The position numbers and the translations under genes were made by a program. DNA of 64,000 nucleotides from Azospirillum lipoferum 4B (GTDB lineage Bacteria > Pseudomonadota > Alphaproteobacteria > Azospirillales > Azospirillaceae), in NCBI RefSeq assembly GCF_000283655.1, contig NC_016587.1:581254-645253 (forward strand), in the 5' to 3' direction. Of this stretch, positions 12,001-17,725 are shown one piece after another (position 1 is the stretch's first letter; each line of letters starts with the position of its first letter). The notes under the pieces are model-generated. The model did no database searches, was not told where the DNA came from, and saw nothing but the letters and a program-made list of their open reading frames with translations.

Positions 12001-15000
12001 GGCGGCGCCGGGGCCGACTATCTCTACGGTCAGGCCGGCAACGACACTCTGGACGGCGGGGCCGGCAACGACGCCATCGACGGCGGGGCCGGCAACGACC
12101 TGATCCGCTTCATCTCCGGTGACGGTGTGGACAGCATCGCCGGCGGCGGCGGCAACGACACGCTCGAACTGGGAGCCGGGCTGACGCTGGAGCAGATGTA
12201 TCTCTCGCGCATCGGCACCGACCTGCACCTGATCTTCCGCGACACCGGCGACCGCATCGTCCTGGCCGGCCGCTTCAGCGGCGACGGCGACGGCGCGAAT
12301 TTCGTACAGACGGTTAAGTTCGCGGATGGACGCACCATCGACCTGTCGGCCCAGACCATCGTGATGGAAACCCATGGGCAGGCGGCGGCGGAGACCCTGT
12401 ACGGCTACAAGGACGACGACAGCATCGATGGCGGCGGCGGCAACGACACCCTCTATGGCTATGCCGGCGACGACCTGCTGACCGGAGGGGACGGCAACGA
12501 CGCGCTGTATGGCGGGACCGGCAACGACACGCTGTCGGGCGGTGCCGGCGCCGATTACTTCGAAGGCGGCGACGGTGCCGACAGCCTGTCCGGCGGCGCC
12601 GACAACGACACGCTGTATGGTGGGGCCGGCAACGACGCGCTGTCGGGCGGCGCGGGCGCCAACACCATCGACGGCGGCGCCGGCAATGACAGCATCCTCT
12701 ACGAAGGCGGCACCGACACCATCGTCGGCGGCGGCGGCAACGACGAGCTGGTCTTCGGCGAGGACTACACCCAGGCGGGCCTGCGGCTGGAACGCTTCGG
12801 CAAGGATCTGCACCTGGTCTTCGACGACCTGGCCAAGCGGATCGTCGTCGCCAACCGCTTCAGCGCGGTCGGCAACGGCGAGGGGACGAACTATGTGCAG
12901 ACCCTGCGCTTCGCCGACGGCGGTACGATGGACCTGTCACGCACCGATCTGGCGATCGCCACCCGCGACAGCGACGTCGGGCATGAGCTGGCGGGCTACA
13001 ACGTCGGCGATGTGATCCGCGGCAACGGCGGCACCGACGCTATCTATGGCTATGGCGGCAACGACACGCTGTATGGCGGCGCCGGCGCCGACGAGATGCG
13101 TGGCGGCGACGGCGACGACCTGATCGACAGCCGGGACGAGACGGCCGGCGGCGACGTTGCCTATGGCGAGGCCGGCAACGACACGCTCTATGGCGGTGCC
13201 GCCAACGATGCGCTCCATGGCGGCGACGGCGAAGACCTGATCCTGGGCGGCGCTGGCAACGACAGCATCGAGGGCAATGCCGGCAGGGACAGCCTGAGCG
13301 GCGGGGCGGGCGTCGACAGCCTGCACGGCGGGGCGGACGACGATACCCTTCATGGCGATGACGGCAACGATTACCTGTCCGGCGATGCCGGCGACGACAT
13401 CTTGGCCGGCGGGGCCGGGGCCGACACGCTGGATGGCGGTATCGGCGCGGACATGCTGTCCGGCGGCGACGATGCCGATACGCTGGACGGCAAGGACGGC
13501 AACGACACGCTGGCCGGCGGTGCCGGCGCGAACTGGATCGTGACGGGGGCGGGCGACGACCTCGTGCTCTACCAGGGCGGTGCCGACACGGTGGTCGGCG
13601 GCGGCGGCAACGACACGCTGTCCTTCGGCGACGGCTTCAGCCGCGACGACCTGCGGTTCGAACGCTACGGCAACAACCTGCATGTCCGCTTCGACGGCAA
13701 GCCCGACCGGATCGTCGTCGCCAACCGCTTCAGCGGAGCCGGCAACGGCGCCAACTACCTGCAGACGCTGCTGTTCGCCGACGGACGAACCGTCGACCTG
13801 AGCGATCCGGGCCTCGTCATCGACACCCGGGACGATGCGACCGCCCGCACGCTGGAAGGCTATGCCGCATCGGACACCATCCGCGGCGGCGGCGGCGACG
13901 ATTCCATCCACGGCTATGGCGGCGACGACAGCCTGTATGGCGGGGCGGGATGGGATCTGGTCCGCGGCGGGGCCGGCAACGACCTGATCGACAGCAGCGA
14001 CGACGACGCCAGCCACGACAGCCTCTATGGCGAGGACGGCAACGACACCGTGCGCGGCGGCGGCGGCGGCGACGCCCTTTATGGCGATGCCGGCAACGAC
14101 CGGATCGAGGGGCTGGCCGGGACCGACTCCATGATGGGAGGCACCGGCGACGACACGATGGAGGGCGGTGCCGGCAACGACACCCAGTTCGGCGGCGACG
14201 GGGCCGACAGCCTCGATGGCGGGGCGGACAACGACTATCTGATGGGCGATGCCGGTGCCGACGAGCTTTCGGGGGGCCTGGGTCACGACACGCTCTATGG
14301 CGGGGCCGACGGCGACCGCCTGTTCGGCGGCGACGGCAACGACATCCTCTTTGGCGATGCCGGCAACGACACCCTGATGGGCGGCGCCGGCGACGATGCC
14401 ATCGACACCGGCGCCGGGGACGATCTGGTCGTCTATGACGGCGGCCGGGACACCGTCCTGGGCGGCGGCGGCAACGACACGCTGCTGTTCGGCGAAGGCT
14501 TCGCGGCCGACCAGCTCTATTTTGCGCGATTCGACAACAATCTGGTGTTGCGCTTCCGCGACCGGCCGGAACAGGTGGTCATCTCCAACCGCTTCAGCGG
14601 CGGGGGAGACGGCGCCAACTATCTGCAGACCGTCCGCTTCCACGACGGAACGGAGGTGCTGCTGTCCGATTCCGCACTGCGGCTGGAAACGGTCGGCGGC
14701 GACGGTGACGAGGCTCTGGCCGGCTATGTCAACGGCGACCGGATCGACGGGCAGGGCGGCAAGGATGTGCTGGCCGGCTACGGCGGCAACGACACGCTGG
14801 TGGGCGGCACCGGCAGCGACAGACTATCGGGCGGCGACGGTGACGACCTGCTGGACAGCCGGGACGACCTTGCCGGCTCAGGCGACAATGACGTCGCCTA
14901 TGGCGAGGCCGGCAACGACACCGTGCTGGGCGGCGGCGGCAACGACAGCCTGTCGGGCGGCGACGGTGACGACAGCCTGGACGGCGGCGTTGGCGTCGAT

Positions 15001-16647
15001 ATCCTGGTGGGCGGCGCAGGACAGGACACATTGGAGGGCGGTGACGGCAACGATGTGCTTGCAGGCGACGCCGACGATGACCGGCTTTCCGGCGGGGCCG
15101 GCGCCGACACGCTGGTGGGTGGCACCGGACGGGATGTGCTGGAAGGCGGCGACGGCAACGACAGTCTGGTCGGCGATGCCGGGGCGGGAAGCGGCACCTA
15201 CATGTTCGATACGATGAAGACGGTGTTCAGCGGCGCCTTCTCCGTCACCTGGAACACGCAGGATCATGTTCCCCGCCTGCTCGGCGACGTGAACGGCGAT
15301 GGCCGGGCGGACATCGTCGGCTTCTCCAGCACGTCGGTCCAGATCGCCCTGGGGCGGGCGGACGGCAGCTTCGGACCGGTTCAGGTCGCCTACAACGGGG
15401 AATTCACGCCCACCTATGGCGGCTGGAACAGTCAGAACGTCAATCCCCGGCAACTGGCCGACGTGAACGGCGACGGCCGGATGGACATCGTCGGCTTCGC
15501 GAGCGGCGTGGTGCGGGTGGCCCAGGGGCAGGCGGATGGAACCTTCGCGACCGCGCAGACGGCGCTGAGCGGGACTCTGACCTCCGGCACGAGCTGGACC
15601 AGCATGGGGCAATATCCCCGCCTGCTCGGGGATGTGAACGGCGACGGCCGGGCGGACATCGTCGGCTTCTCCAGCACCAGCGTGGTGACCGCGCTGGGGC
15701 AGGCGGACGGAACCTTCGGGTCCGTCACTCTCGCCTACAACGGCAGCTTCACGACCGGCTATGGCTGGACCAACAACAATGACTATCCCCGTCTTCTGGG
15801 TGACGTCGATGGCGACGGCATGGCCGACATCGTCGGTTTCGGTGGCAATCAGGTCTTCGTCGCCCGTGGCCGGGCCGACGGCACCTTCGCCCCGATGAAG
15901 GTCGCCTACAGCGACAACTACACCAAGTACACGGGCGGCTGGACGACCCAGGACCAGTATCCCCGCCAACTGGCGGACGTGAACGGCGATGGCCGGATGG
16001 ACATCGTCGGCTTCGCCAGCAACGGGGCCTACGTGTCGTTCGGTCAGGCGGACGGCACCTTCAGCCGGATTCGCCAGGGCACCGACGACTATGGCTATGG
16101 TGGCTGGAATACCCAGAACACCTATCCGCGGCAGACCGCCGATGTCGACGGCGACGGGCGTGCCGACATCGTCGGCTTCGCCTCCAACAGCGTCGTGGTG
16201 TCCAGATCGGTCCTCAACGACGATACGCTGAGCGGCGGGGCCGGGGACGACACGCTGGGCGGCGGGCTGGGCGACGATGTCTACCGGTTCGGTCGCGGAG
16301 ACGGCCGGGACCGCATCGTCGAGAATGACAGCGACATCGGCACCGACCGGCTGGTGTTCGAGGCCGGGATCGACGCCCGCCAGCTGTGGTTCACCAAGAC
16401 GGGCAACGACCTGGAGGTGCAGGTGGTCGGCACGGCGGACAAGGTGACCATCGCCGACTGGTACAGCGGCGCCGAGCATCACATGGATAGCATCGAGACG
16501 GCCGACGGGGCCGTGCTGCTGGATTCCATGGTGGCGGGGTTGGTTCAGGCCATGGCAGGGTTTGCCCCGCCAGAAGCCGGGACGATGAGCATCGAGCCCG
16601 ATCTCTATCCGTCCGTCGATCATGCCATCACAGCCGCATGGCGGTGA
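1..16647 (+). CDS. Giant RTX (haemolysin-type Ca2+-binding repeat) secreted protein, 5'-truncated by the window edge
   Basis: The frame is open from base 1 to a TGA at 16645-16647, at least 5548 codons. The residues before the first possible start already match the repeat unit, so the true start lies upstream. Modules in order: about ten units of roughly 79 aa (1-2300) containing VTVDLAAGTG-like, GIENLTGS-like and GGxGxD segments; an array of about fifteen units of 80-100 aa ending in VLNHF/VVNHF-like motifs (2690-6870); ten RTX blocks each carrying an LYFARFGNDL-like segment (6880-15190); a lower-GC globular insert (about 11215-11640); six FG-GAP/VCBS-like units (15200-16215); and a last RTX block with a C-terminus containing LVQAMAGFAPP. 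GGxGxD repeats are known to bind Ca2+ after type I secretion. An extracellular adhesin or matrix protein is my inference. No type I exporter genes lie in the window. Confidence 0.93.
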   Translation, partial: DYSASDTGVTVDLAAGAGSGGDAEGDLLSGIENLTGSAHDDRLTGDANANLLDGGAGDDTLAGLGGADTLTGGEGTDTADYAASGAGVTVDLAAGTGSGGDAEGDRLAGIENVTGSAAADSLSGDAGGNRLDGGSGDDWLSGGAGADTLIGGDGIDSADYAASTGGVDVNLAAGTGSGGDAEGDLLTGIENLTGSAHDDRLTGDANANRLDGGAGDDILAGLGGADTLVGGDGIDLADYSASAAGVAVDLSTGTGLGGDAEGDLLSGIENLTGSAHDDRLTGDANANLLDGGAGDDTLAGLGGADTLTGGEGTDTADYAASGAGVTVDLAAGTGSGGDAEGDRLAGIENVTGSAAADSLSGDAGGNRLDGGSGDDWLSGGAGADTLIGGDGIDSADYAASTGGVDVNLAAGTGSGGDAEGDVLTGVENLSGSDHDDRLTGDANANRLDGRGGNDTLAGLGGADTLIGGDGIDTAEYLASAAAVSVSLTSGTGSGGDAQGDRLTGVENLTGSAFGDRLTGDGGANILDGAGGNDTLLGGAGADTLIGGAGSDTADYSASGAAVTVDLAAGTGLGGTAEGDVLIGVENLIGSARADLMTGDGQDNTLRGGAGADTLTGGAGSDTADYTGSAAGVTVSLADGTAESGDAAGDVLTGIENLTGSAADDRLTGDGEANRLRGGGGNDTLIGGTGADTLSGGAGIDTADYSASDAAVSVNLATGIGRGGHAEGDRLDGVETLIGTGLGDSLTGDGAANYLDGRGGADSLSGGAGDDTLRVLDDGFASLDGGSGFDTLRFEGERLVVTGADAGGVHGLETIDLSHSGRQVLILNEQGILADTGGAPLYVTGNRDDLVTFKESGWKRGGAETVGSVLYNQYSRGTTTIYVQDGVRMFGDLLVTGTAGDDILTAPSGVGHVVVFGEGGDDTVRFGAGFRHEIAHLVRIDDDLHVLFDAQGGPAGEDGYARDRVTIMGHFAANGAAGAGDGSVRRIEFADGVVWPVWGDDLLLGSTGDDTVAIEPGFGSHSLHADAGVNVIRFGDDVTADDLRLSRKGDDLEIRIAGTDRSLLLFNHFSAEALAGAGNGGVEAVELADGTRWRVRGSDVVIGSGGDDRVVFGLDGGQTTLYGSAGADTIAFATTIDPDRMRLSREGDDLRLSYEGSGASWLIEQHFDGDPDGYRTIRFGDGTEWAIDNTRLIAGTAADESVELGAGLGERVLATGGGSDGLVLAAGIAPSQVALRRDGDKLAIQIAGSTDRVVVLNHFNGTGAGNGVLRSLSFADGTVWPLDPGTGFRIGGDTGDVFSFKPGDGAVTLFAGKGVDTLNVASTIGAAALGFTRQGDDLVISVKGSADKVTVLNHFASGWGASLLENVYAGGRFWNLSDPAMLIGGAGDDSYTLTVGSGAMSILPGGGNDRIVIGPGIDKASVTMQRVGDDLVIGLRTLPDKLTVLNHFSGGASGGVHTLRFIDGDTWNIWGASLMVGTSATDTFTAEPGIGHVSLFPGGGSDRLRLGTGFDSLNTLVRRDGDDLEIVMRDGSDSVKVLNHFLGNEARDIAFADGKVWTVGGPNARIGTDGADRFVLSPGMGNVVIYGGGGQGGDRIEVAPGVDPSTVRLTRVGNDLRVTAGTDSMTIVNQFATGGVVTIPEIVFPNGVVWPIAGTNVFISGAGAETIPAGPMFIYPGAPGQRLSIDADPGKTRVVRVGNDLHLSIVGQPNEMIVVNHFAMNGIGDLVFDNGTTWNIQGGRVLIGGTGHDEFVIQRGMGDVIVYPDSIGDDTLRFVDTVDGSKIRVARVGDNLRITIDGTADALTIVNHFAGTPMESLQRPDGSVLPLTGDGLLFGSPGGTVFLVGEDSGSKTIYAEGGDRVVFDDIDSTEVRLIRTGSDLQIFIDRTQQVVTVLNYFGGVGQLEFPNGRTFDLSSPYTLIGGGGGDRFTIGRTGPASQIIHAGGGGSQIDFGPDVSPGDVTLRQDGVDLVVVFIGSGRTVRVVNHFTAPTDGLSRGLDAITFSGGVTLDVFGENVMFGQQGTDDFTVFPGQGRQYIFAGGGTDRLTFGPGVDPALVRMERDGVNLHIFTDDGSIDLVAVNHFGPTGVAGSGSGLATVAYADGQNWTVAGNGILIGSLGNNSYSVATNSGPVTIHPAGEDNRLAFTAGIPPTNLRLVREHDDLRILSADGTVNVLVVNHFRNQLDQVTFSAGAPWNLGAGNVFIGGDGPSVFRFDNIATDLMVFPGSGDIVGMPSGLDWKDVVLTRSGGDLIVQVRATGRQVRIVNHFSASDGTGGLAGLNFADGTTMPLGELAVLGGGSGDLLTGTATEDVMLGQDGDDRLSGGGGNDTLISGIGNDTLDGGAGNDVYVYRIGDGRDYILDSAGFDRIEFGPGIGRGDLYFARFGNDLHIRFRGRPADEIVVTGRFNMAGDGTSFVERLAFADGSSFELTRTDIALETVATNASEYLQGYNVGDRIEGTAGNDTILGYAGNDTLIGGTGSDSIDGGMGDDLIDGRDDPGTDGARDVILGRDGNDTILAGGGSDVILGGTGDDSIDGGGGNDSIDGEDGNDSIDGGTGADTIYGRDGNDTLAGGAGNDTLYSGAGDDLIRYGGGSDTIANEDGRDILEIGPGFARADLYFARFGNDLYIRFRNSAEQIVLTGRFSGAGDGTSFVQTLRFADGTDYAVTAQDLALETVATDASETLEGYNVGDIILGQGGNDTIHGYTGNDSLDGGSGNDRLYAGSGDDVLEGGDGADALYGDIGNDLLSGGTGNDSLYGEAGADSLSGGDGADFLSGGDGNDGLTGGAGNDTLDGGDGNDLLEGGDGDDSLRAGDGDDTLVGGNGTDTLSTGAGNDTIRFDGGRETITNEGGADVLEIGGGLTKADLYYARFGNDLYLRFRNRSDEVILTGRFSGDSDGSSYVQTVLFANGDRADLTDPALVLETVASELNDSLEGYNANDTISSLGGSDTIRGYGGDDLLAGGTGNDVLFGGTGNDRLNGGGGADRLEGGDGNDTLEGGDDADLQYGGAGDDLILGGGGNDYMQGGDGADSLTGDVGNDTLYGDAGDDSLQGGDGNDYLQGDDGADTVEGGAGTNTVLTGLGDDVIRYDGGRDTITNEGGNDVLVIRTALRREDLYFARFGNDLYLRFRGAADEIVLKDRFNGAGDGTSYVQRILFADGQEVDLTDPTLKLETLATAAWETLEGYNVGDLIQGVGGNDSIHGYGGNDTLDGGAGNDTLYGDAGNDTLIGGAGDDRLEGADADDLLQGGDGNDSLTGGAGDDTLTGGAGKDQYYGGDGNDLIDNRDDTGTGAALNVAYGEAGNDTILGGDAGETFAGGDGDDRLEGNAGNDWLEGNAGNDSLQGGGGDDNLQGGDGADTLEGGAGTNTVLAGLGDDVIRYDGGRDTITNEGGNDVLVIRTALRREDLYFARFGNDLYLRFRGAADEIVLKDRFNGAGDGASYVQRILFADGQEVDLTDPTLKLETLATTASEKLEGYNVGDLIQGVDGNDTIHGYGGNDTLDGGAGNDTLYGDAGNDTLIGGTGVDRLEGGDGLDTLDGGEGDDTLYGDAGDDTLIGGAGNNTLYGGTGSNVIRFDGGQDIVYNTGGSDVIELDESFDKAALYFSRFGNDLYVRFTGRTDQIIVKDRFNGAGDGAAYAQTLLFADGSREDLTRKDLVIQTIGGAGGDKLEGYNVGDTLDGQAGNDTVYGYGGDDTLTGGTDHDLLDGGDGSDIVDGGEGNDLAFGGGGNDTVAGGNGEDRLWGDGISPTGNEVITIRIRMGGHSVSGNWPRTIVTLDGRVIMDETVYVHYSHLSPYRVETIYNGELRDYKFTLRDISQASQLVISVYDYTHGRERHSTAVFIAGIEVDGYPVAAGFYVWESYAAGVWGLNSLLPSPSATEPVGNDSLTGGAGNDALSGGQGDDSLTGDSGNDTILGGAGNDTILGGAGSDEMHGGAGNDQIDNRDDPNAAGINDLSYGGTGTDTLYGGGGIDVAYGGAGDDLIDGGGGADYLYGEDGADSVLGGAGADYLYGQAGNDTLDGGAGNDAIDGGAGNDLIRFISGDGVDSIAGGGGNDTLELGAGLTLEQMYLSRIGTDLHLIFRDTGDRIVLAGRFSGDGDGANFVQTVKFADGRTIDLSAQTIVMETHGQAAAETLYGYKDDDSIDGGGGNDTLYGYAGDDLLTGGDGNDALYGGTGNDTLSGGAGADYFEGGDGADSLSGGADNDTLYGGAGNDALSGGAGANTIDGGAGNDSILYEGGTDTIVGGGGNDELVFGEDYTQAGLRLERFGKDLHLVFDDLAKRIVVANRFSAVGNGEGTNYVQTLRFADGGTMDLSRTDLAIATRDSDVGHELAGYNVGDVIRGNGGTDAIYGYGGNDTLYGGAGADEMRGGDGDDLIDSRDETAGGDVAYGEAGNDTLYGGAANDALHGGDGEDLILGGAGNDSIEGNAGRDSLSGGAGVDSLHGGADDDTLHGDDGNDYLSGDAGDDILAGGAGADTLDGGIGADMLSGGDDADTLDGKDGNDTLAGGAGANWIVTGAGDDLVLYQGGADTVVGGGGNDTLSFGDGFSRDDLRFERYGNNLHVRFDGKPDRIVVANRFSGAGNGANYLQTLLFADGRTVDLSDPGLVIDTRDDATARTLEGYAASDTIRGGGGDDSIHGYGGDDSLYGGAGWDLVRGGAGNDLIDSSDDDASHDSLYGEDGNDTVRGGGGGDALYGDAGNDRIEGLAGTDSMMGGTGDDTMEGGAGNDTQFGGDGADSLDGGADNDYLMGDAGADELSGGLGHDTLYGGADGDRLFGGDGNDILFGDAGNDTLMGGAGDDAIDTGAGDDLVVYDGGRDTVLGGGGNDTLLFGEGFAADQLYFARFDNNLVLRFRDRPEQVVISNRFSGGGDGANYLQTVRFHDGTEVLLSDSALRLETVGGDGDEALAGYVNGDRIDGQGGKDVLAGYGGNDTLVGGTGSDRLSGGDGDDLLDSRDDLAGSGDNDVAYGEAGNDTVLGGGGNDSLSGGDGDDSLDGGVGVDILVGGAGQDTLEGGDGNDVLAGDADDDRLSGGAGADTLVGGTGRDVLEGGDGNDSLVGDAGAGSGTYMFDTMKTVFSGAFSVTWNTQDHVPRLLGDVNGDGRADIVGFSSTSVQIALGRADGSFGPVQVAYNGEFTPTYGGWNSQNVNPRQLADVNGDGRMDIVGFASGVVRVAQGQADGTFATAQTALSGTLTSGTSWTSMGQYPRLLGDVNGDGRADIVGFSSTSVVTALGQADGTFGSVTLAYNGSFTTGYGWTNNNDYPRLLGDVDGDGMADIVGFGGNQVFVARGRADGTFAPMKVAYSDNYTKYTGGWTTQDQYPRQLADVNGDGRMDIVGFASNGAYVSFGQADGTFSRIRQGTDDYGYGGWNTQNTYPRQTADVDGDGRADIVGFASNSVVVSRSVLNDDTLSGGAGDDTLGGGLGDDVYRFGRGDGRDRIVENDSDIGTDRLVFEAGIDARQLWFTKTGNDLEVQVVGTADKVTIADWYSGAEHHMDSIETADGAVLLDSMVAGLVQAMAGFAPPEAGTMSIEPDLYPSVDHAITAAWR
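61..1250 (+). repeat. Higher-order 711-bp repeat inside the RTX gene (three 237-bp units)
   Basis: The N-terminal units are 237 bp (79 codons). Every third unit is nearly identical: bases 74-537 match bases 785-1248 with only about two or three differences seen by eye, an offset of exactly 711 bp. Neighbouring units within the triplet are clearly more diverged at the base level. This points to recent unequal crossing-over or gene conversion of a three-unit block. Because the frame is preserved, copy number could vary without breaking the protein. Confidence 0.85.
2690..6870 (+). repeat. Array of about fifteen 80-100-aa units ending in NHF-like motifs
   Basis: Units follow a loose pattern: GTxxDxF, a glycine-rich turn such as FPGGGSDRL, a V.L.R.GDDL.I strand pair, VTVLNHF or VRVVNHF, then LxFADGxxW and an IG-type start of the next unit. 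Fifteen such motifs can be counted, including the variants IMGHF, EQHF, VNQF and LNYF. The GDDLxI...V.V.NHF part resembles the haemolysin-type calcium-binding-related domain (HCBP_related, PF06594). Here it is repeated back to back with very few GGxGxD nonapeptides between, unlike the 3' half of the gene. A stalk of beta-roll or beta-solenoid type is inferred. Confidence 0.75.
9200..9690 (+). repeat. RTX module duplicated 873 bp downstream (10073-10563)
   Basis: Bases from about 9200 to 9690 recur at 10073-10563 with only scattered differences, for example one mismatch across 9301-9360 against 10174-10233. The offset of 873 bp is a multiple of three and equals one complete RTX block of about 291 residues (segment with LYFARFGNDL, hydrophobic strand region, then GGxGxD repeats). 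Other blocks of the same type in the gene are clearly more diverged, so this copy pair is recent. Confidence 0.8.
11215..11640 (+). other. AT-richer non-RTX insert domain in the giant RTX gene, possibly CBM60-like
   Basis: About 140 codons between two GGxGxD stretches lack glycine repeats and have visibly lower GC than the gene around them. The protein begins near NEVITIRIRMGG, continues with NWPRTIVTLDGRVI and DYKFTLRD, and ends near FIAGIEVDGYPV. The strand pattern and the opening ITIR..G.....NWP...V.LDG resemble the Ca2+-dependent xylan-binding module CBM60 (PF16841); that match is from memory and not confirmed. The flanking RTX codons (11080-11215) are also less GC-biased. A domain gained by transfer, possibly carbohydrate-binding, is inferred. 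Confidence 0.55.
15200..16215 (+). repeat. Six FG-GAP/VCBS-like repeats of about 57 aa near the C-terminus of the RTX protein
   Basis: Six units each contain YPRLLGDVNGDGRADIVGF or a close variant, near 15277, 15449, 15620, 15788, 15964 and 16129, with a spacing of about 57 codons. The DxNGDGRxD core is the calcium-binding loop of FG-GAP/VCBS repeats, known from integrin-type beta-propellers and bacterial surface proteins. Six to seven such units commonly close one propeller. Here the propeller would sit between RTX blocks just ahead of the secretion signal. Confidence 0.85.
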
Positions 16648-16827
16648 CGGGCATGGACAATCCATAGGCCACGGCACGCGCGCGGCATCGACCTGGGCCA
16701 CCGCCCCCGGCGTCGATGCCGCGTCGGGGGCGAGGCCCAGCGGGCTGCGGTCGATGCGGGCTCCGGTCGACCGCCGTCGCTACGGTTCCGGACGCAATGA
16801 GAAAGGCCGGCTCGGGCCGCCAGAGGG

Positions 16828-17670
16828 TCAGATGCTGTAATCGCCCTGCTGCAGGCTCTGGTCCATGGTCAGTGCCGGGGCCGGCTCGTCGCGGCACCAG
16901 CCGACGACCTTGGCGGGCACGCCGGCCACGGTGGCGCAGCCGGGGACGTCCTTCAGCACGACGCTGCCGGCGCCGACCTTGGCGTGGGCGCCGATGGTGA
17001 TGTTGCCCAGCACCTTGGCCCCGGCCGACAACAGCACGCCGTCGCGGACCTTGGGGTGGCGGTCGCCATGTTCCTTGCCGGTGCCGCCCAGCGTGACGTT
17101 CTGCAGGATCGAGACGTCGTTGCCGATCACCGCGGTCTCGCCGATCACCACGCCGGTGCCGTGGTCGATGAAGACGCCGCGCCCGACCGGAACCGCCGGG
17201 TGGATGTCGACGGCGAAGGCCTCCGACACGCGGCTCTGCAGGAAATGGGCGAGGTCGTGGCGCTGGCGCTTCCACAGCCAGTTTGCCACGCGGTGCCATT
17301 GCAGGGCGTGGAAGCCCTTGAAATAGAGGAAGGGCGTCAGGCAGCCGTCGGCGGCCGGGTCGCGCGCCAGGATGGCGGCGAGGTCGGCGGCGGCGGCGTC
17401 GACGATGGCCGGGTCGGACTCCATGGCGTCGCGCACAACGGCGGCCAGCCGGTCCTCCGGCATGGCGCGGTCGGCCAGCTTGCGCACCAGCAGCGCCGCC
17501 AGCGCCGGGCCGAAGCCGTCGCGCGCCAGCACCGCGTCATACAGGAAGGGGGCGAGGCCGCTTTCCTCCTCCGCGACGCGGGCGGCATCGGCGCGCAGGC
17601 GGCGCCACAGCGATTGTTCGACCGATTCCGCCGCCTCCCGCACTGCAACGTCCAGGCTGTCCATCGCCAT
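16828..17670 (-). CDS. cysE: Serine O-acetyltransferase
   Basis: 280 aa. It transfers acetyl from acetyl-CoA to L-serine, giving O-acetylserine for cysteine synthesis in the cytoplasm. The N-terminal helical domain is followed by left-handed beta-helix hexapeptide repeats (about residues 170-260). Diagnostic segments are FHALQWHRVANWLW, AVDIHPAVPVGRG, FIDHGTGVVIGETA (catalytic Asp/His pair) and NVTLGGTGKEHGDRHPKV. The start at 17670 (or the in-frame ATG at 17664) follows a GGAAGGGG ribosome binding site; the frame stays open upstream but would run into the pobR-like gene. It lies 55 bp downstream of that gene on the same strand, with no functional link apparent. Confidence 0.93.
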   Translation of the reverse strand: MAMDSLDVAVREAAESVEQSLWRRLRADAARVAEEESGLAPFLYDAVLARDGFGPALAALLVRKLADRAMPEDRLAAVVRDAMESDPAIVDAAAADLAAILARDPAADGCLTPFLYFKGFHALQWHRVANWLWKRQRHDLAHFLQSRVSEAFAVDIHPAVPVGRGVFIDHGTGVVIGETAVIGNDVSILQNVTLGGTGKEHGDRHPKVRDGVLLSAGAKVLGNITIGAHAKVGAGSVVLKDVPGCATVAGVPAKVVGWCRDEPAPALTMDQSLQQGDYSI

Positions 17671-17725
17671 CACCCCTTCCCGCGGGGCGTGCCCCGCGAT
17701 ATCCGCTCGCCATATCCGAAGGATG

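Noticed and set aside
12937-16701. Further long minus-strand frames (12937-14643 and 14878-16701)
   Set aside because: Same cause: antisense shadow of the RTX repeats. The sense frame is continuous and recognisable throughout.
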